From contig CAMDBX010000032.1 in the NCBI GenBank assembly GCA_945889445.1, forward strand, positions 1 to 38,744: 38,744 nucleotides of DNA. Direction: 5' to 3'. Position numbers and translations under genes: made by a program. This document shows positions 15,081 to 25,979 of this stretch, in pieces (the first letter of the stretch is position 1; each line of letters begins with the position of its first letter). The notes under the pieces are model-generated. The model was given only the letters and a program-made list of their open reading frames with translations. It searched no databases and was not told where the DNA came from. The DNA comes from Rhizobium sp. Q54. Lineage in GTDB: Bacteria > Pseudomonadota > Alphaproteobacteria > Rhizobiales > Aestuariivirgaceae.

Positions 15081-17654
15081 GTGAGCATGGAACGTTACAA
15101 CCCGCGCGACGCCGAGCCGCGCTGGCAGAAGCACTGGACCGACCACAAGAGCTTCGAGGCCATGGCAGACCCCTCGCGCCCGAAATACTACGTGCTCGAG
15201 ATGTTCCCCTATCCCTCGGGCCGCATCCACATGGGCCACGTGCGGAACTACACCATGGGCGACGTCATCGCCCGTTTCCGCCGGGCGCTGGGCTTCAACG
15301 TGCTGCATCCCATGGGCTGGGACGCCTTCGGCATGCCGGCGGAAAATGCCGCCATCGACCGCGGCATCCACCCCAAGTCCTGGACCTACGACAACATCGC
15401 CACCATGAAGCGCCAGCTGCAGTCCATGGGGCTGGCACTCGACTGGAGCCGCGAGATCGCCACCTGCGACCCCTCCTACTACATGCATGAACAGGCGATG
15501 TTCATCGACTTCATGAAGGCGGGCCTCGTCGAGCGCAAGGTCTCGATGGTGAACTGGGACCCGGTCGACCACACCGTGCTCGCCAACGAGCAGGTGATCG
15601 ACGGCCGCGGCTGGCGCTCGGGTGCGCTGGTCGAAAAGCGCGAGCTTGCCCAGTGGTTCCTGAAGATCACGGCTTACTCCGATGAACTGCTCACCGCGCT
15701 GGATGGCCTCACCAAGTGGCCGGAAAAAGTGCGGCTGATGCAGAAGAACTGGATCGGCCGGTCGGAGGGCATGCGCTTCTCCTTCGTGCTGGAGGACGAG
15801 AACGGCCAAGCGCTGGACGAGCGCCTGACGGTTTACACGACGCGCCATGACACGATCTTCGGCGCCAGCTTCTGCGCCATTTCAGCTGACCATGAGCTGG
15901 CCCGTCGCCTGTCCGAGAAGGATGAGGGTCTCGCTGCCTTCCGCCGCGAAGTCGCTGCCCTCGGCACTTCGGAGGAGACGATCGAGCGCGCCGAGAAGAA
16001 GGGCCACATGCTGGGCCTCTATGCCCGCCACCCGTTCCGCCCGGGCGTGCGGCTCCCGGTCTATGCCGCGAACTTCGTGCTGATGGGCTATGGTGAAGGC
16101 GCCATCTTCGGCTGCCCAGCGCATGACCAGCGCGACCTCGACTTCGCGCGCAAGTATGACCTGCCGGTGATCCCCGTCGTCGCGCCGAAGGGCACCGATC
16201 CCGCAACCTTCGAAGTCGGCACCGAAGCCTTCCTTGAGAAGGAAGGCGACAACACCGTTCTCATCAACTCCGAATTCCTCGATGGCATGAGCGTGCCCGA
16301 GGCCAAGGCCGACATCGCCGCGCGCATGGAGACAATGGGCATCGGCGAGCGCAAGGTGAACTTCCGCCTGCGCGACTGGGGCGTGTCGCGCCAGCGCTAC
16401 TGGGGCTGCCCGATTCCGGTCATCCACTGCGCCAGCTGCGGCATCGTTCCGGTGCCCAAGGACCAGCTGCCGGTGACGCTCCCTGAGGACGTGACCTTCG
16501 ACAAGCCGGGCAACCCGCTCGAGCATCACCCGACGTGGAAGCACGTCGACTGCCCGTCCTGCGGCAAACCGGCCAAGCGCGAGACCGATACCTTCGACAC
16601 CTTCATCGACTCGTCGTGGTACTACGCGCGCTTCTGCTCGCCGCATGCGGCCGATCCCGTCAACATGGGAGCCGGCAAGTACTGGATGGGCGTCGACCAG
16701 TACATCGGTGGCGTCGAGCATGCGATCCTGCATCTGCTCTATTCGCGCTTCTATGCACGCGCCATGACGGCGACGGGCTACCTCGCCATCAAGGAACCCT
16801 TCGAGAGCCTGTTCACGCAAGGCATGGTCATCCATGAAACCTTCCGTACACTGAGCGGTGAGTGGGTGCTGCCCTCGGATGCCGTGAACCAGGACGGCAA
16901 GTGGGCGCATGCGACGACCGGTGAGCCCCTTGAAGTGGGCGGCGTCGAGAAGATGTCGAAGTCGAAGAAGAACGTCGTCGACCCCGACGACATCATCGCC
17001 CGCTTCGGTGCCGACACGGCGCGCTGGTTCATGCTCTCCGACACGCCGCCCGAGCGCGACATCGAGTGGACGGAGGCCGGCGCCGAAGGCGCCTGGCGCT
17101 TCACCCAGCGCATCTGGCGGCTTGTCAACGACTCCACAACCTATGCCGGCGGCAGCGATGCCGCGGCCTCGCTGGAGCTGCGCCGCGTGGCCCACAAGGC
17201 GCTCGCTGCGGTGACGGACGATCTCTCCTCGCTGCGCTTCAACCGGGCCATCGCCCGCATCTATGAACTGGCCAATGCGCTGGGCACAGCGCTCTCCGGC
17301 GGCAAGGCGGATGCGGCGTCGGTCAAGGAGGCAGCCGAGTTCCTGGTGCTTACCTCGGCCCCCATGATGCCGCATCTGGGGGAGGAGTGCTGGCAGGCCA
17401 TGAAGATGCCCGGCTTCGTGGTGGACACCGCCTGGCCCAAGGCTGACCCGGCGCTGCTGGCCGACGACCAGGTGACGATCGCCGTGCAGGTCAACGGCAA
17501 GCGCCGCGACGAGATCACGGTGGCCAAGGACCTCGATGCTAAGTCCATCGAGGAACTGGCGCTGAAGCTCGACGCCGTCATCCGTGCCCTGGACGGCCGC
17601 CCGGTGAAGAAAGTGATTGTGGTGCCCGGCCGTATCGCCAATATTGTGGGCTGA
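15081..17654 (+). CDS. leuS: Leucyl-tRNA synthetase
   Basis: An 857-residue class I aminoacyl-tRNA synthetase. The HIGH motif is HMGH (50-53) after FPYPSGRI, and the KMSKS loop is at 624-628. The CP1 editing domain lies between, with [15 protein letters not shown] and the later [10 protein letters not shown] segment. Two cysteine pairs (CASCG and CPSCG) near residues 450-495 form a probable zinc-binding insert. The GTG at 15081 is preferred because AGGAAG at 15069-15074 is optimally spaced from it; ATG at 15087 is the alternative. Its TGA overlaps the lptE ATG by one base, so leuS, lptE and holA are coupled, a conserved alphaproteobacterial order. Confidence 0.97.
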   Translation: MSMERYNPRDAEPRWQKHWTDHKSFEAMADPSRPKYYVLEMFPYPSGRIHMGHVRNYTMGDVIARFRRALGFNVLHPMGWDAFGMPAENAAIDRGIHPKSWTYDNIATMKRQLQSMGLALDWSREIATCDPSYYMHEQAMFIDFMKAGLVERKVSMVNWDPVDHTVLANEQVIDGRGWRSGALVEKRELAQWFLKITAYSDELLTALDGLTKWPEKVRLMQKNWIGRSEGMRFSFVLEDENGQALDERLTVYTTRHDTIFGASFCAISADHELARRLSEKDEGLAAFRREVAALGTSEETIERAEKKGHMLGLYARHPFRPGVRLPVYAANFVLMGYGEGAIFGCPAHDQRDLDFARKYDLPVIPVVAPKGTDPATFEVGTEAFLEKEGDNTVLINSEFLDGMSVPEAKADIAARMETMGIGERKVNFRLRDWGVSRQRYWGCPIPVIHCASCGIVPVPKDQLPVTLPEDVTFDKPGNPLEHHPTWKHVDCPSCGKPAKRETDTFDTFIDSSWYYARFCSPHAADPVNMGAGKYWMGVDQYIGGVEHAILHLLYSRFYARAMTATGYLAIKEPFESLFTQGMVIHETFRTLSGEWVLPSDAVNQDGKWAHATTGEPLEVGGVEKMSKSKKNVVDPDDIIARFGADTARWFMLSDTPPERDIEWTEAGAEGAWRFTQRIWRLVNDSTTYAGGSDAAASLELRRVAHKALAAVTDDLSSLRFNRAIARIYELANALGTALSGGKADAASVKEAAEFLVLTSAPMMPHLGEECWQAMKMPGFVVDTAWPKADPALLADDQVTIAVQVNGKRRDEITVAKDLDAKSIEELALKLDAVIRALDGRPVKKVIVVPGRIANIVG

Positions 17655-18160
17655 TGTCGAGGCTTGCCACCACTCTCCTGATGGTCGCCGCGCTGGTTCT
17701 GGCCGGCTGCGGCTACCGGCCGATGTATGGCTCCTCGTCCACCAGCCCGGGCGTTGCCGGCAGCCTGTCTTCGATTTCCATCCCTGAACCGACTGACAGG
17801 ACGGGACAGCTCATCCGAAATGAGCTGATCTCCTCCATGCAGACGGGCCGGGGCGAAGACAAGTACATGCTGAACCTCACGACCACCCTTGCCGACAATG
17901 GGGTGATCCTGGACAAGCAGCCCTCGGTCGGGCGGCAGGCCATCCTGATCACCACCAGCTACGAACTGGTCGACCGTTCCACCGGCAAGATCCTGACCAA
18001 GGGAACAACCTTCGCCCGCGTGCCCTATGACGTGGTCCGACAACCCTTCGCCGACATGCAGGCCCAGAAGGATGCCACCGAACGCGCCGCCCGCGAAGTC
18101 GGCGCCGATATTCGCACCCGGCTGGCCGCCTATTTCGCCAAGCAACAGCAGAGCTCATGA
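17654..18160 (+). CDS. lptE: LPS-assembly lipoprotein LptE
   Basis: A 168-residue outer-membrane lipoprotein that plugs and assists LptD in placing LPS on the cell surface. A signal sequence ends in the lipobox LAGC, giving lipidated C19, followed at once by GYRPMYG, typical of LptE. The mature part has the family pattern with paired strands and a C-terminal amphipathic helix (ERAAREVGADIRTRLAAYF). The assignment rests on lipobox, length and position between leuS and holA, since LptE sequences vary widely. It overlaps holA by 4 bases (ATGA). Confidence 0.9.
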   Translation: MSRLATTLLMVAALVLAGCGYRPMYGSSSTSPGVAGSLSSISIPEPTDRTGQLIRNELISSMQTGRGEDKYMLNLTTTLADNGVILDKQPSVGRQAILITTSYELVDRSTGKILTKGTTFARVPYDVVRQPFADMQAQKDATERAAREVGADIRTRLAAYFAKQQQSS

Positions 18161-19194
18161 CGGCCATCAAGCCCGCCGGGCTCGGTGCCTTCCTGCGAAA
18201 GCCCGATCCAGCCATAGCCGCCATCCTGATCTATGGCGAGGAGGGCGACGCGGTGCGCGAGCTTGCGCAGCGCGCCGTCAGGAAAGTGGCGGGGTCGCTG
18301 GATGATCCGTTCACCGTGATGACGCTGACGGAGCAAGATATCGCGTCCGACCCTGCCCGCCTCGTGGATGAGGTGCAGTCGATCTCGATGCTCGGTGGTT
18401 CCAAGGCGATATGGATCAAGGGTGCGGGCGACGGCTTCCTGAAGGCGGCGCTTCCGCTGCTTGCGGGCAAGACGCAGGGCAATCTCGTGGTGGCGGAAGC
18501 CGGCACGCTGCCCAAGAACGCGCAACTCCGTACCCAGTTCGAGAAAAGCCCGCATGCACTCGTCCTGCCGCTCTATGAGGCGGAAGCGGGCGAGATCGCC
18601 GGGATGGTGGAGCATGTCCTCGCCCAGGACAATCTCAAGATCGGCCAGGATGCGCTCGCCCGCTTCATCGAACTTGCCGGCACGGCCCGCGGGCTGGCCC
18701 GACGCGAGGCAGAGAAGCTGGCGCTCTATTGCCTCGGGGCCGAGCGCGTGAGCATCGAGGATGTCGAAGCGATCTGCGGCAACGACACGGGCTCGACGCC
18801 TGACGAACTCGCCGACAGCGTGTTCGGCGGCGACGTGGAGGAGGCCGATCGGCTGTTCCATGATCTGGTGCGCGGTGGCCAGGATGCTGGGCGTCTGCTC
18901 GGCATCGTGCACATGCAGGCCCTCAGGCTCGCCGAATTCCGTCTCGCCATCGACCGGGGTGCCACAGCCGACCAGGTGGTGAAGCAGGCGCGGCCTCCTG
19001 TCTTCTTCCGTCGCCAGAGACTGGTGACGGCTCAGCTTCGCGCGTGGAGCCTGTCTGACCTGGTCACGGCCGGCAGCACACTTTCGGCCAATGTGCTGGC
19101 GGCGCGTCAAAGTGCCGACCTGGCGGAGGCGATCGCCGGGCGTTGCCTGCTGTCGCTGGCACGCAAGGGCCTCGCCCTGCGCCTCGATCGCTGA
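18157..19194 (+). CDS. holA: DNA polymerase III subunit delta
   Basis: A 345-residue clamp-loader delta subunit that opens the beta sliding clamp. Family features include IAAILIYGEEGDAVRE near the N-terminus, the SISMLGGSKAIWI segment, FEKSPHALVLPLYE, and DALARFIELAGTARGLARREAEKLALY. Like other delta subunits it has an AAA+-like fold without a working Walker A site. It is the last gene of the leuS-lptE-holA unit. Confidence 0.93.
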   Translation: MTAIKPAGLGAFLRKPDPAIAAILIYGEEGDAVRELAQRAVRKVAGSLDDPFTVMTLTEQDIASDPARLVDEVQSISMLGGSKAIWIKGAGDGFLKAALPLLAGKTQGNLVVAEAGTLPKNAQLRTQFEKSPHALVLPLYEAEAGEIAGMVEHVLAQDNLKIGQDALARFIELAGTARGLARREAEKLALYCLGAERVSIEDVEAICGNDTGSTPDELADSVFGGDVEEADRLFHDLVRGGQDAGRLLGIVHMQALRLAEFRLAIDRGATADQVVKQARPPVFFRRQRLVTAQLRAWSLSDLVTAGSTLSANVLAARQSADLAEAIAGRCLLSLARKGLALRLDR

Positions 19195-19255
19195 TTGCCG
19201 TAACGCTCGCACAAGCTCCCGCGCGCAAGCTGCTGGAATGGAGCGGCGTCATGCC

Positions 19256-19711
19256 ATGGCCGACAAGTTCACCGACATCATCACCTATGTGCTTTCGCTG
19301 TCCCTTGCCGCAGGCGTGATCGCCTTTGCTGCCTACAAGGTCGTGGCCCTGAACGGCATGGAGAACCCGCCGGCGAATCTCGGCCTCAATTTTCCGGCAC
19401 CCAAGCGCAAGGTGATCATGGACGCGCCGTCCGCCGATCCGCTGACCACGCAAGCACTGCCACAGGCAAGTCGCGCCGTCAGCGCCGGCCCGCGCGAAGG
19501 CGCGCTCAACGTCTATGAGCTTCTCACCGTGGTGGATGGCGTGGCCTTCGTGGCGATCCATGGCGACCAGGGCAAGACGCTGGTGCCGGTGATCGTGGGC
19601 AGCATATTGCCCGGCGGACTGACAGTGACCGACCTCCGGCGCCGCGGCGGTCGCTGGGTGCTGGTGGCGGGAAACCTCACGCTGGAGCAGGTTCAAGCCC
19701 CGGCTCAGTAG
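19256..19711 (+). CDS. Uncharacterised single-pass membrane protein
   Basis: A 151-residue protein I do not recognise. Residues about 9-28 (IITYVLSLSLAAGVIAFAAY) form one membrane helix, followed by a proline- and alanine-rich linker. A compact C-terminal beta-domain follows (YELLTVVDGVAFVAI, then LVPVIVGSILPGGLTV, then WVLVAGNLTL). The alternating pattern of hydrophobic strands and turn glycines loosely recalls the small periplasmic domain of GspC/PilP-type proteins, but no signature motif confirms that. The start at 19256 has GGAGCGG upstream; 19238 is an alternative. It lies 61 bases after holA and its stop overlaps that of the convergent TIGR02302 gene by 7 bases. Confidence 0.72.
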   Translation: MADKFTDIITYVLSLSLAAGVIAFAAYKVVALNGMENPPANLGLNFPAPKRKVIMDAPSADPLTTQALPQASRAVSAGPREGALNVYELLTVVDGVAFVAIHGDQGKTLVPVIVGSILPGGLTVTDLRRRGGRWVLVAGNLTLEQVQAPAQ

Positions 19712-22239
19712 AGGCCCTTGAGCAGCCTTTCGATATAGTCACGCTCGAACTTCGGAAGGCCGGTCTCGCCGGCGCGCGACCGCAGCATCTCCAGGATCTG
19801 CCTGGCCCGTTCGATGGCGAGTTCCGACGGCAGCATGTCCTTGAGCGGACCCCGGTCCTCGCCACTGCTCGGCAGCGGTCGGCCGAGCGGGTCGCGGTCG
19901 CCGCGTCCCTCGCCGTCACGCCCTTGCGAATCCTGCTGGCCGCGTGACTGCTGCATCAGTTGCTGCGCCATGCCCTGGGCGCCCTCGCGCAGCTTCGACA
20001 TGGCTTCGCCCTGTTCGCCCAGTGCCTGCTCCCGGTCGCCGCCGCGCAGCGAACCCTCGGCACGGTTCATGTTCTTGCCGGCCTGACCGAAGGAGCGCGG
20101 CGCCTCCATGCCGTTCTGGCCGAACTGCTTCATCAGCTCCTCCAGCATCTGGCTCAGCTCCTGCTGGCGGTCGCCGAGGCCGCCCATGCCCTGCTGGCCC
20201 TGCCCGCCAGGCTGCTGGCCGTTCTGCTGGTCTTCCTCGCCCATGCCCGGCTGGGGCATGCGCTGGGTCTCGTCCATCAGCTTCTGCTGCTTTCGCATCA
20301 ATTCGGAGAGCTGGTCGAGCATCTGGCTCAGCGGGCTTTCCTGGCCCTCGCCCATGCCCTGCTGCGGCATGCCCGGCTGCAGGTTGCGCAGGATGTCCTC
20401 GAGCTGCGAGAGCAACTGCTGTGCCGCCTCGTTGTTGCCGCTCTTGGTCAGCTTGTCGATCATGTCCAGCATTCGCTGCAGGTCCTGGGGTGTCACCACC
20501 TTGCCGGGCTGCTGGCGATCCTGCTGTTGCTGCTGGCCCTGGGAAAGGCGCTTCTGCGCCTCTTCCATCATCGACTGCATGTAGCGGTCGAGAGCCTGCC
20601 TCAGCTTCTTGGTGAGTTCCGCAATGCGCTCCGGAGGGGCCCCATCCTTCAGCGCCTTCTCCAGTTCCCGGCGTGCGGCCTCAAGGGCGGCCTTGGCGTC
20701 TGCCGATACGCCGTCCTCGACATTGACGGCGATCTGCCACAGTTCCTTGATCACCGTGTCGATCTCGGCGCGGTCCTCGGCGGCGCGCAGCCGCGACAGG
20801 GCCGCCGCAATGGCAATCTGCGTTCCAGAGCGCTCGATCAGGTCCTTGGGATAGGTAACGATGGCGTCCAGCATCTCGGCCACGCCACCCGCTTCCTCGG
20901 GGCTCAGGATCAGGCGGCGGCGCTGCTCGATGAGGGCGCGAGCCAGCGGCCGGGTGAACTGGCGCTCCGGCAGGCGGAAGGTGCGCTTGGCGCTCTCGGT
21001 CGTGTGGCCGGCCGCATCGCGTGCGGTGAGCGTCAATTCCACCATGAAGCCCGCCCAGGGGTGCTCCGCGACGTCCGCCTTGGACTCGCCTGCTTCTTCC
21101 CTGGGAGCGGCCTTGCGCAGACGGATCGGCAATTTCGGAGGATCGAACTCGAAGATGCCGGCGTCGGCGAAGCCAACGCCCTCGTCCTGGTCGTCGGCGA
21201 GGTAGATGTCGGAGGTCACGCCGCTGACGCCATAGTCGTCGGAGACCTTCCACTTCGCCGTCAGCATGCCGGACGAGTCGCCCGTCGGCACCTCGGTGAT
21301 CTCCACCTTCGGAGCAGCATCGGGGATCAGCGAAATGCGCCAGCTGGCAAGTTCCCGCCCGCCGTCCGTCACCTTCACGATGGCAGGCCGCTCGAGCTTC
21401 ACATCCGCCTGGAACATGCCGTCGCCAGACTTGACCTTGGGCTTGAAGCCGGGAAGCTCAGGGGCGTTGGGCGCGTCGAGGAGTTCGTGGAAGGATAGCT
21501 GCGGCGCTTCGGCACCGGTGATGCGCAGCGACAGCGTGGAGTCTTCCGGCACGCTGATCTCGGGGTCCTTCTTCATCCGCTCCGTCATCGCGGCGCTGGT
21601 CAGCAGGAAGGGTGGCTTGCCGGTATAGGCGGGCGGCTTCAGCCAGGCATCGATCGCCAGCTGCGGTGCCGGCGCCGGGCTGGTCATGGCCAGGCTGTCG
21701 GCGAGATTGCTCCGCACGGTTCCGGGCCCCAGCAGCAGCGCTGCGACGAGTGCCAGTGCCACCGGCAGGCGCAGGGCGCGCGGGTCGATGTCGCGCCAGC
21801 GCGAGGCAGGAACGCCCGCCTTGAGGTGGCCAAGGTCCTTCAGCTGACGCAGCCGGTGCTCCTGCCACAGCACCTGCTGGGCATGGCTGGTGACGTCGTC
21901 AGGCAGCTTGTCGTCGCGCGCGGAAACGGGGCGATGGGCGAGGCCGGTCCTCTCCTCGACGCGGCGCATGGCCTCGCCGCGGCTCGGCCAGCCGGCCCTC
22001 AACACGCGAATGAGTGGGATCAGCGACCAGATGAAGGCCGCGGCGACCGTTGCCAGCAGCACCCCCCGGGCCCAGAGCAGCAATTGCGGAAACACGCCGC
22101 CAATCACCAGTGCCGCAGCCGCCGCAAGGATGAGGAGCGGCCAATAGAGTGCCGTCCACAGCCGCTCGAAACCCAGCGCCAGCCTGGCCTGGCTTATCTT
22201 GCGGTCGACGTAGGTCGCTTTGCCGGGTTCGTTCACCAT
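19705..22239 (-). CDS. TIGR02302 / DUF4175 family membrane protein
   Basis: An 844-residue protein of a family largely confined to alphaproteobacteria and without known function. Two N-terminal membrane helices (about residues 25-80) and a third near 180 anchor it; the rest is probably periplasmic. A central beta-rich region (about 210-430) contains AWLKPPAYTGKPPFLLT. It is followed by helical segments and then a long Gln-, Met- and Gly-rich region (about 610-790, with QQQQQDRQQ and many PGMGQ-like stretches). The C-terminus is charged (ERARQILEMLRSRAGE). The ATG at 22239 fits the family N-terminus; a frame to 22335 would overlap lysA. It lies 71 bases after lysA in the same direction. Confidence 0.88.
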   Translation of the reverse strand: MVNEPGKATYVDRKISQARLALGFERLWTALYWPLLILAAAAALVIGGVFPQLLLWARGVLLATVAAAFIWSLIPLIRVLRAGWPSRGEAMRRVEERTGLAHRPVSARDDKLPDDVTSHAQQVLWQEHRLRQLKDLGHLKAGVPASRWRDIDPRALRLPVALALVAALLLGPGTVRSNLADSLAMTSPAPAPQLAIDAWLKPPAYTGKPPFLLTSAAMTERMKKDPEISVPEDSTLSLRITGAEAPQLSFHELLDAPNAPELPGFKPKVKSGDGMFQADVKLERPAIVKVTDGGRELASWRISLIPDAAPKVEITEVPTGDSSGMLTAKWKVSDDYGVSGVTSDIYLADDQDEGVGFADAGIFEFDPPKLPIRLRKAAPREEAGESKADVAEHPWAGFMVELTLTARDAAGHTTESAKRTFRLPERQFTRPLARALIEQRRRLILSPEEAGGVAEMLDAIVTYPKDLIERSGTQIAIAAALSRLRAAEDRAEIDTVIKELWQIAVNVEDGVSADAKAALEAARRELEKALKDGAPPERIAELTKKLRQALDRYMQSMMEEAQKRLSQGQQQQQDRQQPGKVVTPQDLQRMLDMIDKLTKSGNNEAAQQLLSQLEDILRNLQPGMPQQGMGEGQESPLSQMLDQLSELMRKQQKLMDETQRMPQPGMGEEDQQNGQQPGGQGQQGMGGLGDRQQELSQMLEELMKQFGQNGMEAPRSFGQAGKNMNRAEGSLRGGDREQALGEQGEAMSKLREGAQGMAQQLMQQSRGQQDSQGRDGEGRGDRDPLGRPLPSSGEDRGPLKDMLPSELAIERARQILEMLRSRAGETGLPKFERDYIERLLKGLY

Positions 22240-22310
22240 GGTCGGGGTCAGCTTTATCACAGATGACGGCCAAAATGAGCCTGAGATCCGATCACGATTG
22301 CGAAACCGCC

Positions 22311-23588
22311 TCAGGCTTTCCCCTTCTCCTGCCATGAGGCGAGCCGGTCCATGCCGATCAGTTCCTCATAGCTCTGGCGGGGGCGAACCAGGGCCCACTT
22401 TCCGCCCTTCACCAGCACTTCCGGAACCAGTGGCCGGGTGTTGTAGCTTCCGGCCTGAACCGCGCCATAGGCACCGGCCGTCATGGTGGCGAGCAGGTCG
22501 CCTGGCTCAACCCTTGGCAGCCTGCGTCCCTTGGCGAGATAGTCGCCCGACTCGCACACGGGGCCCACCACGTCCGCCATCATGGGTTCCCCGCCTGCGG
22601 GCTCCGTGACCGGCACGATCTCATGGTAGGCGTCATAGAGGGTGGGTCGGATCAGGTCGTTCATCGCCGCGTCCTGGATCACGAAGTGCTTTTCGGTCCC
22701 GTCCTTCACATAGATGACGCGTGAGACAAGGACGCCGGCATTGCCGACGATCATGCGACCGGGCTCCAGCACGAACTTGAGGTTCAGGTGGCCGAGCGTC
22801 GCCTTCACCATGGCGGCATATTCGTCCGGGTGCGGAGGAACATCGTTGGTGCCGCGATAGGGAACGCCGAGCCCGCCCCCAAGATCGAGGTGGCGGATGT
22901 TGTGGCCGTCGCTGCGCAGCTCTTCGGTGAGTTCGCCCATCAGCTTGAAGGCCTTGGCGAAGGGCTCGAGTTCGGTGATCTGGCTGCCGATGTGCATGTC
23001 GATGCCAGCGACGTCGATCGCCGGCAGTGCTGCGGCGCGGGCATAGACTTCGCGGGCCCGCTTGTAGGAGATTCCGAACTTGTCCTCTGCCTTGCCGGTG
23101 GAGATCTTGTGGTGCGTCTTGGCGTCGACGTCCGGATTGACACGGATCGACACGGCGGCGCGCTGGCCCACGCGCTTGGCCACTTCCGACAGCAGCTCGA
23201 GCTCGGGTTCCGACTCGACGTTGAAGCAGGCGATGCCCTCGCGCAGTGCCAGCGCCATCTCGCGCGCCGTCTTGCCGACACCGGAGAACACGATCTTGCG
23301 GGCGGGAACACCCGCCGCAAGCGCGCGGCGCAATTCGCCCTCCGAGACCACGTCCATGCCGGCGCCAAGTTCCGCCATGGTGCGGATCACCGCCTGGTTG
23401 GAATTGGCCTTCATGGCATAGCAGATCATGTGGTCGGTGCCGGCGAAGGCATCACGCATGACCTTGTAGTGGCGCTCCAGCGTGGCGCTGGAGTAGCAGT
23501 AGAAAGGCGTGCCGATCTCCTCGGCCAGCGCCTTCAGGCTCACGTCCTCGGCATGGAGCACGCCGTCGCGATAGGCGAAATGATGCAT
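22311..23588 (-). CDS. lysA: Diaminopimelate decarboxylase
   Basis: A 425-residue PLP enzyme that makes L-lysine from meso-diaminopimelate, the last step of the pathway. PLP-binding lysine is in MICYAMKANSNQAV. Other motifs are HIGSQITELEPF, LDLGGGLGVPY, the phosphate-binding EPGRMIVGNAG and the active-site CESGDYLA. It starts MHHFAYRDGVLHAED, as rhizobial LysA proteins do. It lies 4 bases after the small lptM gene and is cotranscribed with argH-lptM. Confidence 0.97.
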   Translation of the reverse strand: MHHFAYRDGVLHAEDVSLKALAEEIGTPFYCYSSATLERHYKVMRDAFAGTDHMICYAMKANSNQAVIRTMAELGAGMDVVSEGELRRALAAGVPARKIVFSGVGKTAREMALALREGIACFNVESEPELELLSEVAKRVGQRAAVSIRVNPDVDAKTHHKISTGKAEDKFGISYKRAREVYARAAALPAIDVAGIDMHIGSQITELEPFAKAFKLMGELTEELRSDGHNIRHLDLGGGLGVPYRGTNDVPPHPDEYAAMVKATLGHLNLKFVLEPGRMIVGNAGVLVSRVIYVKDGTEKHFVIQDAAMNDLIRPTLYDAYHEIVPVTEPAGGEPMMADVVGPVCESGDYLAKGRRLPRVEPGDLLATMTAGAYGAVQAGSYNTRPLVPEVLVKGGKWALVRPRQSYEELIGMDRLASWQEKGKA

Positions 23589-23592
23589 GAGC

Positions 23593-23700
23593 TTATTGGG
23601 CCTGTTGGATCTCGGTGGACTTCGGCGGTTCGGGATCGCCCTTGATGCCGCAGGCGGCAAGAGCAAGCGAGAGTGCGAGAAGCAGGAGCGCGGTTTTCAT
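23593..23700 (-). CDS. lptM: LptM-like small lipoprotein
   Basis: A 35-residue reading frame that ORF finders with a 60-residue limit miss. It encodes MKTALLLLALSLALAAC, a complete lipoprotein signal with lipobox LAAC (C17), followed by GIKGDPEPP and a short Gln-rich tail. The CG-x-KG-x-x-x-P pattern after the lipid cysteine matches LptM (formerly YifL), which helps the LPS translocon protein LptD mature and mimics LPS in its lumen. It sits between argH (5-base gap) and lysA (4-base gap), where alphaproteobacteria commonly carry it. All three are in one transcription unit. Confidence 0.88.
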   Translation of the reverse strand: MKTALLLLALSLALAACGIKGDPEPPKSTEIQQAQ

Positions 23701-23705
23701 GAGAG

Positions 23706-25088
<1,383 letters not shown>

Positions 25089-25123
25089 CGAAATTCCTTC
25101 ATTCCGTCCGAGATAGCCTGCGC

Positions 25124-25756
25124 ATGAGCACCGAAAAGAAGAAATCCGGCCCCCTGGCGCAGATCGCGGCGGGCCTCGTCATTCTCGCAGCGATTACAGG
25201 CTATTATCTGTATGAGGCCGCCGGGCGCAAGGCCGGACCTGCGGAAACAGCTCCGGTGGCGGTGCAAAGCGGCCTGTCGAAGGACCTCTCCAAGGGCGCG
25301 CTCGCGGCCTTTCTGATCCACCCGGAACCCAAGCCCCTTCCTGACCTCGCCTTCCAGGATGGCGCCGGAGAGCCCGTCAAGCTGAGCGACTGGAAGGGCC
25401 GCGTGGTGCTGGTCAATCTCTGGGCCACCTGGTGCGCGCCATGCCGGGAGGAGATGCCGGACCTGTCGAAGCTTCAGCAGGAGCTGGGCTCTGACCAGTT
25501 CGAGGTCGTCGCCATCAGCGTCGACCGCAAGGGGGCGGAGCCCTCGGCCGTGTTCCTGAAGGACACGGGCGTCGACAATCTGAAGCTCTACATCGAGCCC
25601 TCGACGAAGATCGTCAACGATCTCAAGTCGGCGGGCCTGCCCGCCACGCTGCTGATCGACCGGCAGGGCCGCGAACTGGGCCGCATCCTGGGCCCTGCCG
25701 ACTGGGCAAGCCCGGAGGCCGTGGCGCTGGTGAAGGCCGCACTGGCGCAGAACTAG
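25124..25756 (+). CDS. TlpA-family thiol-disulfide reductase
   Basis: A 210-residue membrane-anchored thioredoxin. One N-terminal helix (about 12-31, [19 protein letters not shown]) acts as an uncleaved anchor, leaving the thioredoxin fold in the periplasm. The active site is WATWCAPC (C104, C107), followed by REEMPDL, as in TlpA and ResA. The cis-proline segment is [11 protein letters not shown]. Such proteins reduce copper-site or cytochrome c cysteines; the target here is unknown. It is the divergent neighbour of argH, an arrangement shared by many rhizobia. Confidence 0.92.
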   Translation: MSTEKKKSGPLAQIAAGLVILAAITGYYLYEAAGRKAGPAETAPVAVQSGLSKDLSKGALAAFLIHPEPKPLPDLAFQDGAGEPVKLSDWKGRVVLVNLWATWCAPCREEMPDLSKLQQELGSDQFEVVAISVDRKGAEPSAVFLKDTGVDNLKLYIEPSTKIVNDLKSAGLPATLLIDRQGRELGRILGPADWASPEAVALVKAALAQN

Positions 25757-25863
25757 GCATCGGCCCTGGCGCAGGTCAGGACGGGCTTTCTGGTGCTCAG
25801 GTAGGGGGGTAGAGGCCTCTTCCATTTGGCCGAGAAGCAATCGTTACGAACCCCGTTAAATGA

Positions 25864-25949
25864 CCGTCACCCCGGCGAAAGCCGGGGGCCAGCTTTGGTT
25901 CAGCATGCGCGGTGAGAAAGCGGGGTCCCGGCTTTCGCCGAGATGACGG
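25864..25949. repeat. REP-like palindromic repeat, bidirectional hairpin
   Basis: The arm CCGTCACCCCGGCGAAAGCC (continuing GGG) pairs with CCCGGCTTTCGCCGAGATGACGG across a loop of about 40 bases. The 23-bp stem has only two non-Watson-Crick positions, both G-T wobbles in RNA. The core word CCCCGGCGAAAGCCGGGG recurs at 38595 and is of a type widespread in alphaproteobacterial genomes. It lies in the gap between convergent tlpA-like and hbd-like genes and may serve both as terminator. Confidence 0.82.
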
Positions 25950-25979
25950 CCTCAGTTGAGAGTGGCGACCGCTCTGCGA

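Noticed and set aside
15882-17375. 497-residue minus-strand frame
   Set aside because: It is opposite leuS and has no recognisable domain.
20100-20560. Repeated CTGCTGG-like words that could look like a tandem repeat array
   Set aside because: They are Gln codons of the low-complexity part of the TIGR02302 protein; there is no regular unit and no CRISPR-like spacing.
19960-21498. 512-residue plus-strand frame, Leu/Ala/His-rich
   Set aside because: It is antisense to the low-complexity part of the TIGR02302 gene, which explains its length.
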